A stretch of DNA of 64,000 nt from Gnetum montanum (taxonomy: Eukaryota > Streptophyta > Gnetopsida > Gnetales > Gnetaceae): assembly GCA_015680685.1 (NCBI GenBank), contig MNCI01009062.1:379048-443047 (forward strand). Reading direction: 5' to 3'. The translations under genes and the position numbers were made by a program. Below, piece after piece: positions 46,401 to 57,943 of this stretch. Below the pieces are notes generated by a model. It ran no database searches. It was not told where the DNA came from and saw only the letters and a list, made by a program, of their open reading frames with translations. Every line of letters begins with the position of its first letter. Position 1 is the first letter of the stretch.

Positions 46401-47568
46401 GAAAATTTCATCCTTGGTCTGGGCTAACACAGCACCACAGAGAGTAGGACCTACCATGAAAGCCTCTAAGGCGGTATGAGCCAATGCGAGTCCATCATCA
46501 CCTATGCATACTCCTTCCTTATCAAATCTAGGCCTGCAAAGAAATGACGGTCAAAACATGAACAACCAGTAAGCAACAAAGAAGAAACGATAAATTAAAC
46601 AACCCTATCTTTCTACCCTGTACACCGTTCCAGGAGGATTTTGGAACAAGGTGTGCACACAAGAGGCTAGGAATAAGGTGCTATTGACCTTGTGAGGGCT
46701 ACATGATAATAGGTCTCATACACATGTCAATGGATGGTTGGATCTGGGCCCTTTAGAGGGACCATCCCCAACCATAAAAAATCCCTCATCGACATCGACC
46801 ACGAAGGCCACTATGCCATTGGAGGATACTAGTAATATAGTCTCAAGGACACTCCAAACTAGTTGTTCGCTTAGGTGAGACCATATTACCACACTGAATC
46901 CTTGCAAGATGAAGGCAAGGAACTCACTGGCACCCATTTTGAACCATACCCCATCTTGATCGATAGTCATATTAGGTACTGGTTCACTAGAATCAATAGG
47001 CCCGAACCACACTAGAACTCCAACAAGTTCCACCACTAGGAGGAAAGGTTTATGACATCTGCACGGATTCAAGAACCAGGGTAAATAAGCTACACAAAAC
47101 AATATAGGTTTTATGCTAGGCTAGCACTTGAAAACATTTTTGGGTTCACGCTTGGTGTGCAAACCCTGCACACTAGCAACGTGGGCTTGCAGACTCTACA
47201 CGTTGAGCATTTTAGCCACTCCTACTCGCTGAGCATGTCACTAGATTTCCTGATACAAAACTAGCTTTACGATGAGCAAAAGAGATGAAGGTTGAAACTA
47301 GCCTACATGCTAATATCTATGCCAAAGAAATAGGCTAGGCCTCACAAAAATTCTATGTGCCAAAATTTAAAAAACCAAACACAATCAATGAAAACAGCAA
47401 ACAAAAATAAAAATTTAGATAGAGGACCAGGGTCTACCAGTGCATTGATCCAAACCATGAGGTGATCATGGGCTTGGGTAGGCATCGGAGCATCGCCTCA
47501 CTATCCTCAGAAAAGGTCAAGCTAGGCTCCTTCCTTCCCTTGTCTCTCACTTGCTTTCCCTTTCCCAT
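43402..47568 (-). pseudogene. Antisense gene of element C
   Basis: Collinear with the A and E genes. Minus-strand exons: 47568-47438 (131 nt, MGKGKQVRDKGRKEP, no stop), 47058-46609 (450 nt), 46533-46263, 46173-45128, 45030-44763, 44673-44470, 44388 to about 43605, 43503-43402. Exon 2 has FLLVVELVGVLVWFGP, GVWFKMGASEFLAFILQGF and VVIWSHLSE, again with the HAD motif I aspartates replaced. Exon 4 has YYSTHVKGIK and a YNWAQFLL-type segment. Exon 7 holds the heptad-like WLQIQAREKEISKLSAE. Exon 8 ends with PPDPDV-type residues at a stop at 43404-43402. The donor after exon 2 is AT, not GT, and the exon 1/exon 2 junction creates TGA; both are one transition from an intact form. Confidence 0.8.
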
Positions 47569-47577
47569 CTCTTCGTG

Positions 47578-47925
47578 CTACGTTCACACTAGGGTTTCCA
47601 AAGAGTTCACGCTGGGGTTTCCAGAGAGTTCATGTTGGGGTTTCCAGGGCATTCATGATAGGATTTCCAGGGTGTTCACACTGAGGTTTCCAGGGCGTAC
47701 ACGCTGAATGCTCTCACTTGATGCATCGCGCTACTATCTTTGCCCCCTTTGTCAACTCCTTCACATCGGATCTTCGCCTTTCCCTACCCCTGCCACCAGA
47801 TCTTTGCCTTCTCGTTGTGCTAAATCTCTGCTTAGGTTCACACTTCGTAGAGGTTCACGCTGAGAGGTCCATGCTTCACAGAGGTTCATGCTTCATAGAG
47901 GTTCACACTGAGAGGTTCATGTTGT
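47578..47925 (-). repeat. GTTCACGCTGGGGTTTCCAG repeats upstream of C antisense gene
   Basis: Two clusters just upstream of the ATG at 47568: about six copies of a 24-bp unit around 47588-47705 (GTTCACGCT-GGGGTTTCCAG type) and about six shorter copies of GAGGTTCACGCTT type around 47832-47925. They occupy the place of the GCGTAA repeats in A and E, with a related GYTCACGCT / AGCGTGA word. Confidence 0.75.
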
Positions 47926-48239
47926 TCTCTTTGTTTTTGGCTCAACTTTAGGTTTATGCCTGCTATGGTGAGTTTTTAAGTTAGTCTTATAAATCTCCAC
48001 ATTGCTCTCATTGACTCACCCTCTAGGAAATTGGCATGTTGGGTATTTTACTCCAAATAAAATATGAATAAACACAAATAAATATAAACAAACCAAGAGT
48101 AGAGAAAAGAGTATGTAGATATGCACTAGGCTAAACATTACCCATGTAAGACCTTGCCTAAACTAAACACCTTGGTACATACTCTTCATCTTGTAGTTTC
48201 ACACTTAATAAGGATTAAAAATCATACAATCAACTAGAA
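47926..48239. other. Promoter-side spacer of C antisense gene
   Basis: No gene. Minus strand has a weak TATA-like TTTATAAG at about 47994-47987, some 420 bases upstream of the ATG. Confidence 0.3.
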
Positions 48240-48345
48240 ACCATAAACGAATAGTGAATGGCCCAGTAAGGTCCTAAACTACCACCATTGGTTGGGTACA
48301 GCCTTAAACTGCCGTGCGGCCAAGTGATATAATAAACCAACTTTA
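48240..48345. repeat. AGTTTAAGG mini-hairpin units, 5' side of C antisense gene
   Basis: Three degenerate units, reverse oriented (GGCCCAGTAAGGTCCTAAACT near 48258). Shorter and more decayed than the A and E arrays at the same place. Confidence 0.6.
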
Positions 48346-48372
48346 GCATACTTCGAGCATATTCACTATGGC

Positions 48373-51114
48373 TTGGTAGGAGCAAGCATGGGTAGCAAGC
48401 AACTATTCACACCACTGTTCATCAACGAACCATATGGACCCATCCAACGGGAGACAATTAGAGAATCCATTGATTTAGACACATTGACTTACGAAAACTC
48501 CATGGCATTGACAGAGGAAACGATAGAATACTTTCAGAGCATGAATAAATCGTAGGATATTGAAGCTGATAATATCACTGAGGTTCCATTAATTGAAACC
48601 CCCATCACTATGCCAAGCGGTGAAGTTAAGATACTAAAACTAAGTACTTTACTAGACCCACAACTTTCTGATGACATAGAAAAAGTGCTAAAAGGCAACA
48701 TCAAGGCATTCGCTTGATCTTACACTGACATGCCTGGGCTAGACCCTCGAATAGTCTAGCACAACATCATACTTGACTTGAAGTTAAGACCAGTGAAACA
48801 AAAAACATGTAAGATTAAGCCTGAGGTAGTGTTGGCGGTTCGCAATGAGATCACCAAACTTTATCAAGCTGGTTTCATTCAGGCCATTGACTACGCTGAC
48901 TAGGTATCCAACATGGTCATTGTCCCAAAGAAGAATGGAAGCATTCACCTATGCATTAACTTCCAGGACCTCAACTTAGCGACCATAAAAGAAAACTTCC
49001 CTCTACCTAGTATTAATCAACTGGTCAACTCAACTGCTGGGCATGCACTATTATCTTTTATGGACAACTTCTCAAGATGATGCCCTTCATGAAACCATGG
49101 GGGACATTTTGTTATACGATGATGCCCTTTAGTTTAAAGAATGTTGATGCTACATATCAATGCGTAATGACCTTCATTTTTAGTGATTACCTCCTTCACT
49201 CTCTCAACGATTACGTAGATGATATAGCAATTAAATCGAAGACACAAGAGCAGCACATACAAGACCTAGACTTGGTACTTAAGTGTTGTTTAAAATATGA
49301 GCTTAGACTAAACCCAAAAAAGTGTGTCTTTGGGGTCAAATCAGGAAAAATGCTAGGATTCATAGTTTCAGAAGCAAGGATTCGAGTAGACCCCAATAAG
49401 GTGAAGGCTATCACAAACTTGCAACCACCAGGAAACCTTAGAGAACTTCGAGGCCTACAAGGTAGATTAAAGTTTATTAGGCGCTTTATAGAAAAACTAA
49501 CCAATAAGTTGAAACCCATGAACCATTTGCTACGCAAGAGTGTGCATTTTCAATGGACCCTACAATTCCAGAAAGCTTTTGACAATATCAAAACAGCATT
49601 GACTCAATTACCGATAGTTTATACGCATGTAATGCTCTACACTTACAACCATACTGCAACCTAACACCTATTAAAACAATTTACAAAAAAATAGGTGCAA
49701 CATGTTTCTTGAAACGATAATACCATCGTAGATGCACTAGCCACATTAGCTCTAAATATCTCACCAGACATGTTTCACGCGTTACCTAGTTCCATCACGA
49801 GCTGCGACAAGCCCATAACTGACGCTCCCGATGAACTTCCCATAGCATCTGTTAGCACGACACATGCCGTAGAATGGTATGATGACATAAAAGAGTACCT
49901 TATACATGGAAAACCACCTCAATATCTAACGAATGCTCAGAAGGAAACTATAAGAAAATGCTCTAGATAATATACACTAATAGGAGATACACTATGTTGT
50001 AGATCCTACGAAGACATCTTGTTAACATGTGTTAGTAGTACTGATGGCCAAACCATCATGGAACAAGTTCATGAAGGACTATGTAGAGGGCACATAGCAC
50101 CTAAAGTAATGGCAACAAAAATTAGACGTTTAGGCTATTATTGGCCACATATGGAGTACGATTGCTTCTCTAAAGTCAAGACATGCAATATGTGTCAAAA
50201 GCATGGTAATCTTATACATGTTCCACCTAATGAATTGCATATGACTCAAATCACATGGCCTTTCTAGAAATGGGGATTAGACATTATAGGACCAATAACT
50301 CCCTCGTCTTTAGTAGGGCATAGCTTCATCATAACCACGACTGAATACTTTACGAAATGGGTAGAAGCTATTCCTCTTAGAAAGACCACATCAAAACAAG
50401 TATGCAAATTTATCCTTGAAAACATTTTGACCTGTTTTGGCATCCCAATGACCATCATTACTGACAACGGACCACAATTTAGTAGTGTTGAAAAAAAAAA
50501 CCTTTTACAATAGCCTAGGCATTAAACATTCGTTCTCATCTCCATATTATCCTCAAAGCAACGAACAAGCAGAAGCCTCAAATAAAACTATCATTATGGT
50601 GCTTAAGAAAATGCTTCATTAGTGCAAACGAAGATGCCATGAGTAGCTAGTTTATGTGCTATGGGAATATAGAACAACGCATAGGACATCCACAGGTAAA
50701 ACACCATATAGTCTTGTTTATGGTTCAAAAGTTGTTTCGCCTCTGGAGTTGCAGGCACCATCCTTGAGGATCACACTATCTGGACTCCTTGATAAAGCTC
50801 AAAACAATGAATTGCGCATTGTTGACCTGAACTCAGTGGAAGAAGAATGCACATGAACACTTGATCAAATCAAGTGGTACCAGAAGCAACAACGACGGTG
50901 CCATCAGCATGACATTCATAAGTGCTCGATCAAAGAAGGGTACCTTGTACTTAAGGTAGTTCATGAACACGCGGACAAGTTCTCAACCAACTGGGAAGGG
51001 CCTTACTTAGTCACCAAAGCATACGGTAATAGAGCGTTCAAACTACCAGACATGGACGGAAATGAGCTTGCACATCCAACGAATCATTTATACCTCAAAC
51101 CGTTCTACGTTTGA
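48373..51114 (+). pseudogene. pol: Element C pol with internal deletions
   Basis: RT begins near 48373 (GSKQLFTPLFIN), passes VSNMVIVPKKN and FPLPSINQLVNS, then at about 49075 jumps from SFMDNFS to FMKPWGTFCYTMM: about 45 nt holding the YNQI part of the palm after the first catalytic Asp are missing. The YVDDIAIKS box follows (49207-49233). At about 49665-49700 the frame leaps from the start of RNase H to DALATLALNISPDMF at the end of aRNase H, a loss of roughly 0.8 kb compared with A. Integrase (about 49970-51114) keeps HEGLCRGH, CNMCQKHG, GLDIIGP and ITDNGPQF and ends NHLYLKPFYV, with scattered stops and frameshifts. Confidence 0.9.
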
Positions 51115-51149
51115 AATCACTCAGGTACAGACTCATCCTGGAATCATGA

Positions 51150-51425
51150 TGGTAAAATGATACCACAGAATGTCCTGGCGTTATGACAGTAAATCAACAC
51201 CATAAAGCTCTATTTGACATGATAGTAAACTGCCACACTCATTCACTAGAGTCCTCTAAGACTATAAACTTGCTTGCCTCTCTATAGTCTACCATGATCG
51301 TAAACTAGCATTGAACCATCTGCTACGATGTTAAACTAGCAACATCCAATGGGTTACGATGTAAAACTAAGCTACGACAGTCTGCTAAGACTATAAACTA
51401 GCAAGATCATCTCCGGCACATTCAT
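51150..51425. repeat. TAAACT mini-hairpin array, element C 3' end
   Basis: Perfect arms with 6-nt loops: AGTC/GACT (51250-51263), CATC/GATG (51317-51330), AGTC/GACT (51379-51392). Units with 10-nt loops near 51135 (CATC/GATG) and 51172 (TGTC/GACA). Directly after the pol stop. Confidence 0.8.
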
Positions 51426-52436
51426 CTGCTACTATAATTCATGAAATTTCTTCATCAATGCCTGCCACATTACTCATCACATCGGCTCTAACAACACTAT
51501 TGCTACTCATTTTGTTTTCCTTAAGTTTCGCATGGTGCCTCCATTTGCATTGGCCACATTTATGTCTAAAGTGTTCACCAACTCATTCACTTGTGATTTT
51601 CTTGTCTTCTTGGAGTTGTGTTTGTAGGATGACACCTGGTGGTGCTCGTACATAGATATATTTCATCACATTGACAAGGTGCCACGTTGTTTCTGAAGCA
51701 CGCAACCAAGTTAATCAATCTATCCAAAAGTACATTCCCAGTTCCCAATACATTCTCCATTTCCCTAACACTCTCGTTCCCTTTCCTACCTAGTTACAGC
51801 TCCCAGATACACCCAATACACCCAGAAACTTTGAGCATACTATTGTACACTACGACACTCTCAAGCAGTCACAACACACAACACAGCACATGAACATGAG
51901 TGCAATATTGAAAGAAAGATCTATCCAAATGTAAAAAAAAAAAGATCAAAGAGTAAAGAGCAAAATGAATCAAAAGACCCTTGTCACTTCCCATACAAGC
52001 CCCAAGTGGGAAGGCAGTTGTCTTAGAAAGAAATACTCGTGTCTCAAACCATCATGTTTCACCTCATTGGATGGCTTTGTTTGTAACAACAAGTTCTCTT
52101 AGACCTGACACAAGAGTCTTGTTCCTCCGAAGGATGCACACCTCATGCCATGGTTCGAAGTTTGCCAAATACTGGCCATTGACGAGAACCAACATGGGTC
52201 TTTAGCACAGATGAACACTCCTCTCCTACACCTGCACAATCGCTCAATGAATTCCCAATCCCACAGTTGCAAACATCTCCTCTAGATATCATCTTAAAAC
52301 ATCATTTCCTAATCCCAAGTACTTCTAAACACAGTGCAAGAACATCTGGTCAAGTGTCGAAGGATAATGCTGCTAAGTTGCCTATGGTGTTTTGTACTTC
52401 TTTGTCAATGCTTCTTGAGTAGATTCCTCCAAGAAT
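51426..52436 (+). other. 3' noncoding region of element C
   Basis: No recognised gene. Some words (AAGAGTCTTGTTCCTCC, CATGCCATGGTT) are related to the A 3' noncoding region at about 7215-7370 in reverse complement. Confidence 0.45.
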
Positions 52437-52453
52437 CAACAAAGAGGGGCCAA
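52437..52453 (+). other. Polypurine tract of element C
   Basis: CAACAAAGAGGGGCCAA immediately before the 3' LTR; same as that of B. Confidence 0.85.
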
Positions 52454-53857
52454 TCAAATACCATAAAAATTTGGACCTAACACTTTCGGATAAGAATCAA
52501 CCTAAGTCATGATGCTTCCCAACATGACCAAATCTCACAAGCATCTCAAACAACACCAAATGGAGTCAAATCAAGTAAGTAAAAGTTCCCTGAGATCCAT
52601 TGGAGACTACATCAACATATGGCAACAAGAACTGCAAGTTTCAAACTCAAAAAACTTAGTTTTGACTAAGTATACTTCTTGCACATAGGCCTGCATGCCC
52701 AACGTGCAGCTCAACGTGCAACAACTTTTGGGCCACAAAAATGAGCCAAAACATGCCAGAACTAAGCGTTTGGATCCCCCAGGACCTTCACTAGGGTCCC
52801 CAATAGCTCTCAGGCACCTAAAAATCAAATTTTGGGCTCCAAATGATGGGTTTTCATTCGTGCATGCCCAGCGTACACATCTAGCGTGCATGCCCAGTGT
52901 CCACCATCAAGGATCTCTTAGAACAGGCACCCCATAACAAGATCTCCACCTATAATTGACTCTCAGAGGCAAGACAACTGTCAGGCATCAGCCCAGGCTC
53001 CCAAAAATGAAGATTGAACCTCAAAATGATGCACTTCCATGACCTATATGCTGAGCTAACTTGCACATTGACCTACATGCCTAGCGTGTATGCCCAACAT
53101 GCAGCATAGCATACACTAGTTGAAGCCTTCCAAAACCATGTCAGATCAAGTCCAAATGAGTTGAAAATCCACAAGCAACATTCTCATGACACTAGAGCCC
53201 AAATCCAAGGGCCANNNNNNNNNNNNNNNNNNNNNNNNNNNNNNNNNNNNNNNNNNNNNNNNNNNNNNNNNNNNNNNNNNNNNNNNNNNNNNNNNNNNNN
53301 NNNNNNNNNNNNNNNNNNNNNNNNNNNNNNNNNNNNNNNNNNNNNNNNNNNNNNNNNNNNNNNNNNNNNNNNNNNNNNNNNNNNNNNNNNNNNNNNNNNN
53401 NNNNNNNNNNNNNNNNNNNNNNNNNNNNNNNNNNNNNNNNNNNNNNNNNNNNNNNNNNNNNNNNNNNNNNNNNNNNNNNNNNNNNNNNNNNNNNNNNNNN
53501 NNNNNNNNNNNNNNNNNNNNNNNNNNNNNNTAATCTCCATTTTGCAATAAAGTTGCTTCATTTCTGGTCAAGATTTGTTACAGTTTTCATTCATTCTTGT
53601 TTACCTTTTTGCTTATATTCCTGCATGTTTAGGATCTGGTTTACGTTTATTACATTGTTTACAAATAACCCAGCGTATTACATATTGGCATACGTTTGGG
53701 GAAATCCTTGTCTGATCTACGTGCGGACCACCCAAGGTACTCTACCTTCGTCAGTTCTAGTTTTCCCTCAAGTGAAGGTAGGGTCTTCTGTGCCCATCTG
53801 TAGATCTCTCAGTGTCCATTCCATTCTAGCCTCACAACGACGATCTTAGACAATACA
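52454..53857 (+). repeat. 3' LTR of element C (contains assembly gap)
   Basis: Homologous to 230-1848. The terminal TG has become TC. Ends TACA at 53857. Confidence 0.92.
53215..53530. other. Assembly gap (316 N)
   Basis: Unsequenced stretch inside the C 3' LTR. The matching part of the 5' LTR is about 1038-1521 (484 bp). Frames crossing it are artefacts. Confidence 0.99.
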
Positions 53858-54303
53858 ATACTATGGACTCTGTGGGTATAGATGGGAGTATGACTGAGTG
53901 GATCACTTTATCATCCACTGGCATGTTTTCGTCGATTGGAATCACCGTTAACATGTAGACTAGGGCCTCGCGGTGAGGTACAGATGTCATGATTAGGTCG
54001 TACAAGCTTAGTGTAGCATTTTTGTGCCTTAGGACTTGACCAACCTAGGTGAGGATGTCCAAGAAGTCTTGGCCACCTGGTCATTTGACACCTTCCTCCT
54101 CCTCGATTCACCCTAGAAGACGAATCTCTCGAGGAGAGACAACCTCGAACCTAGGTTTAGATCTTTGTCGGCAAGGTGACACAGGTTGTGTAATCGTGTC
54201 GACCTTCGTCCTTGGTGATGAAGGTGTAAATACAAGGGGAAAAGGCGTAGGCTTGGAGATACTTTTGATGGTATTTCCCTTCGATGCCTCATCCACCAAG
54301 TAG
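53858..54303 (-). pseudogene. Element D protease region, N-terminal part
   Basis: Minus strand, between gag and the C insertion. Contains the same LYDLIMTS, HREALV and P-V-D-E-N-M-P segments as B (32911-32700) in a broken frame, and stops at C's target site. Continues at 224-1. Confidence 0.75.
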
Positions 54304-54308
54304 GCTTC

Positions 54309-56941
54309 TCACCTTGCAGGGCGAGGAGGTTGTTTATTGTTGTTGCACGGGATGGGGGTTGTCGAAGATATTGGCCCCCTGATGATGAATGGAGCTAGAG
54401 GTGTTAATTGATAGGGTCGCGTGGCCTCGCCAACAGGTGGTGTAGAGGTAGATGCCCGTGCTAGGACTTTCAAGATGAGGGACAGCTGTGAACTTAAACC
54501 AACCATTGGTGGTATTAGTGCACTACGCTGAGGCACACGAATCAAAAACGGCTGGAAGGGTGGTGTGGGATCATTATCAATACCGATGGCATTGATTACA
54601 TAACCAAAATTATTGGCGTTGAGGGGATCTATGTAGACATACGTAGATTGATTTTCAGGGTGCACTGGGTTACTTTCATCCAGCACTAGCTTTCCCAGGT
54701 CGATTAATCTTTGGATGTCATCCTGCAATGAAAGAAAATAATCTGTGGTGTGACCACATAGTTGGTGGTAGTCACAAAACCTATCTAGCCTAAAACCCCT
54801 AGGAACCGAAGGCTCATTGGATAGGGCCAAAGAGGGATTCCTAAGGAGCTCGCAGTAGTGTCGATGTCTCATGTTTGCTTCCTTTGACATCTACTTGTGT
54901 TGGATGTATCCTGCTACCAATAGTTGCTTTAGGAGTTCTGAAGGTTTGACAAGTAGCGGGGTGTATTTTGAACAATATTTGTGCTTGAAGTTGGGTTTAG
55001 TATATGTAGATGTCTCAGGCATAGGTGTGACAGGTTGTAATGCTTGGCTCGATTTGGGCGTAGAATTAGGCACAGGTGTGAATGGTTTCTTATTATTCTT
55101 GCTTCTACTGTTGCTATGTTTGGGCTTGGCCTTAGCTGCCATAAAAACCACCATAGTTGTTGGTGCCTTACTATTTTCCTTTTTACAATGCTGTTCTTGT
55201 AAGTGATGTAGGCCGGGTCTTTACTTGCCTTGAAAGCTTGGCTAAGTGAGCTTGGAGCAAGGTAATATAGCTTGGACTTGATGAAGTCGTTCACCGCACC
55301 CTTAAAGATAGCTAACAAGTGAGCCTTTGCGATGGGCTCACAAATTTCATTAAGTGTCATGCTCCAACATTGAATGAATTTTTGGACTGGTTCTAGAAGG
55401 TCTTGTTTCACGTCCATCAGCTGATCCAACGTGGTTTTTGGCTTCAAGTTATATTTGAAGTGTGTCACGAACTTGGTCAAAAGTTCTTCCAAAGTCAAAA
55501 TGGATGAACGTGGCAATGCGTGGTACCAATCTAGGGCTTTCCTAGCTAGGGACATGGCGAAGACGTGAATGATCTTATGTGGCCATTGTTGTAATAGCAA
55601 AGACTCTGACCAAAAAGTGACAAGATGTGTATTGGGATCCCCTTCCCCATCATACTTCGTGAAGTGTGGGAGGGACATCCTAGGTGGTAATATCAAAGTA
55701 GGGATTGTAGGGTTGATGGGGTCATCCTGATAGAAGTCCATGACTTGTACACTATCGAACACAAGAGCTTTGAGGCATTTTACTTCCTCAGTTAGGGTCT
55801 AGATGAGCTGAAATGCTTGGTCTAGACCTAGCAACATTGTAGATGGCTAAGGGACTACAGAGGAAACTCCCACATGTGGTATGGTGGTGGAGGCGATTTG
55901 ACCCATTGGGGGTGCCGTTGGAACTGCCCCCACTAAAGGTGCTATTTGCATTATCCACCACCTGGTGGGTGGTATTGTTGGAGTAGTAATAGTGGGTTGA
56001 GTCATTAGATAGGCTATTTGGGTTACTGGAGGGACAGACCATGGCCCCGTGCTAGGATGTACCGTTTGCGGGGTTGGGTAGGCATGAGGGAAAATGTAGT
56101 GAGACATCTATGACAGTTGCAGAATGGACAAAGAAGTGAACGTGGTCCACCATGTGGATGGGCCTGAGCCCACCACAGTGGGTGGAACAGATGCATAGGT
56201 AGGAATTAGCATAGGAGTTATGTGTGGCTACCAAGTAGGTACTGTATGGATATGTAGTAGGGTAGCAATGATAGGCGTGTTGCGCACCGTTGGAGCATGC
56301 TGATAAATGGCTTGCAGCGGCATAGTTGCTGCGAGTGCAATTGGGGAATGGGGGTGATGATGCACTGGGAATGTAGCATGGCCACCCATTGCAGTTGTGG
56401 TTGTAGGCTACTGAAGTGTAGGCTTAATGATAAAGGGCGTGCTCACAGACAACGGGTTGGCCTAGAAGGACTGGGTAGGTGGGACAGGAATGGGGTTGGC
56501 CTGACCTCCCTCATTAGATTGGGAATCGAGTTCCTCCTACCAATCTTGAAAGGTATCATCCTGGTTGGACATTGTGTCTTGTTGCTTCCTAAGCCTGGTC
56601 AACTAGATTAGTTGATCTAGAAGCCTTTGGTATGCTTTCATTAAAGGCAAAGAAATGCCCAGAATAGGAACGAATTCATCCCTGTTGCAGTAAGCAAACT
56701 TGAAGCTGCATTTTTATTTGAGTTCCTATGAATCTAAGGGAAAATTAGCCTACACATTTGTACAAATGAAACTGTAATGCTCGTGTTGTTGGGCCAGTCC
56801 CTCAGGTCCTCGATTTTGGATTCTGAGAGACCGACGTGCTTCCTCCGTTGGATTCAACCATTGTTCAGCACCAGTGGTGCCTTGGACCATGAGGGGAACA
56901 TCCGCGTGGAAGGTGTCAATAGTAGTGGTGGAAGAAGCCAT
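54309..56941 (-). pseudogene. gag: Element D gag
   Basis: Starts at ATG 56941 (MASSTTTIDTFHADV; B has the related start). SLRIQNRGPEGLAQQ follows. Core at 55762-54929 with FTKYDGEGDPNTHLVTFW, KALDWYHALP and KYNLKPKTTLDQLM. Knuckle region 54890-54309: CDYHQLCGHTTDYF, with the last cysteine now Phe. Long frames remain, but the N-terminal part (56700-55770) has stops. Confidence 0.9.
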
Positions 56942-57014
56942 TGCTAAGCAAGTGATTATGAAAAAAATTCAAAAAAATGCAAAAGAATAGAAGGATTAAA
57001 AAAAGCAACAAAAG

Positions 57015-57905
57015 GGTGGCTTTACGTCTTGTTGGATTCCAGGGGAATCATCGGGGCAACTGCTCTATACCACACAAAGCGTAAACAACCATAGAGAGTG
57101 TCACATCTATGCTTATGCATGATGAAGTACAACGCATGTGCAAGACTACTATAAGGCAAATTCAATTGACAAACAATTAAGAAGGCTTTATGTCCCATAG
57201 GATCCCAGAGGGACCGTCGAGGCAACCGACCTACACCACACAAGGCGTAAACAACCTTAAAGGGTGTCATGTTTTCACCTACACTGGCTAGGGTGTAGAA
57301 CATGTGCAAGACTATTGTAAAAAGGAAAGGTGAGTTAAATCACCATCAGAAGGCTTATTGTCTCGTAGGGTTCTAGAGGAACCGTCGAGGCAACCGATCT
57401 ACACCGTGCAACGCGTAAACAAACATAAATGGGTGTCAAGTCTATGCTAATGCAAGCCGAGGTGTGCAAGGTGTGCAAGACTACCATAAGATGAGAAAAT
57501 TTACTAGAGACCAAGTAGGCTTTATGTCTTGCAGGATCCTAGAGGGACCATCAAGGAGACCGGTCTGTACCACACTAGATGGGGTACAGAACACAGACAA
57601 GACAATCGTAGGGTGGGCAAGCTAACTAGCAATCAGGCAGGCTTTATGTCTTGTAGGATCCCTAAGGGACTATCAAGGAAACCAGTCTATACCACATGAT
57701 GTGGGGTTCATAATGCATGTAAGACAACTATAGAATGAGCTAGTTAACCGACGATTGGAGGCCTTGTGTTTTGTAGGGTTCCAGAGGAACCGTCGGGGTG
57801 ACCGGTCTACATCGCACAGAGTGCAAACAACTGCAAGAGTGTGTCACATTTATGCTCATATATATTAGGGTGTAGAAGGCTTACAGAACTACCATTACAC
57901 ATGGA
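57015..57905 (-). repeat. Leader tandem repeat of element D (6 copies)
   Basis: Six degenerate copies of the B leader unit, starting near 57035, 57195, 57365, 57530, 57655 and 57775, each with GGATCCnAGAGGGACC or GGTTCnAGAGGAACC then GGCAACCGGTCTACACC-type sequence. Confidence 0.8.
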
Positions 57906-57918
57906 AAAGACACCAAAA

Positions 57919-57937
57919 GGCCCTCCTTCTAGCTCTA
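57919..57937 (-). other. Decayed primer binding site of element D
   Basis: Minus strand TAGAGCTAGAAGGAGGGCC, six bases from the LTR; the TGG start has decayed. Confidence 0.7.
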
Positions 57938-57943
57938 GAAAAT

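Larger units (their letters stand above)
230..53857 (+). mobile_element. Element C: Tat-lineage LTR retrotransposon with antisense gene, split by B
   Basis: Plus-strand element. LTRs at 230-1848 and 52454-53857 (the latter contains the N gap). Target duplication GTACT at 225-229 and ATACT at 53858-53862, one transition apart. Order: 5' LTR, primer binding site (1854-1872), leader (to 2143, resuming at 38297), gag (38610 to about 41415), protease (41449-42723), antisense gene (43402-47568, minus strand), RT to integrase (48373-51114), 3' noncoding region, polypurine tract (about 52437-52453), 3' LTR. Element B (2144-38296) is inserted in the leader. Without B and its extra target copy, C is roughly 17.5 kb. 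Pol carries two internal deletions and many stops, so C is dead. Confidence 0.9.

Noticed and set aside
53146-53571. Four frames of 115-141 codons made mostly of X
   Set aside because: They cross the N gap and are artefacts.
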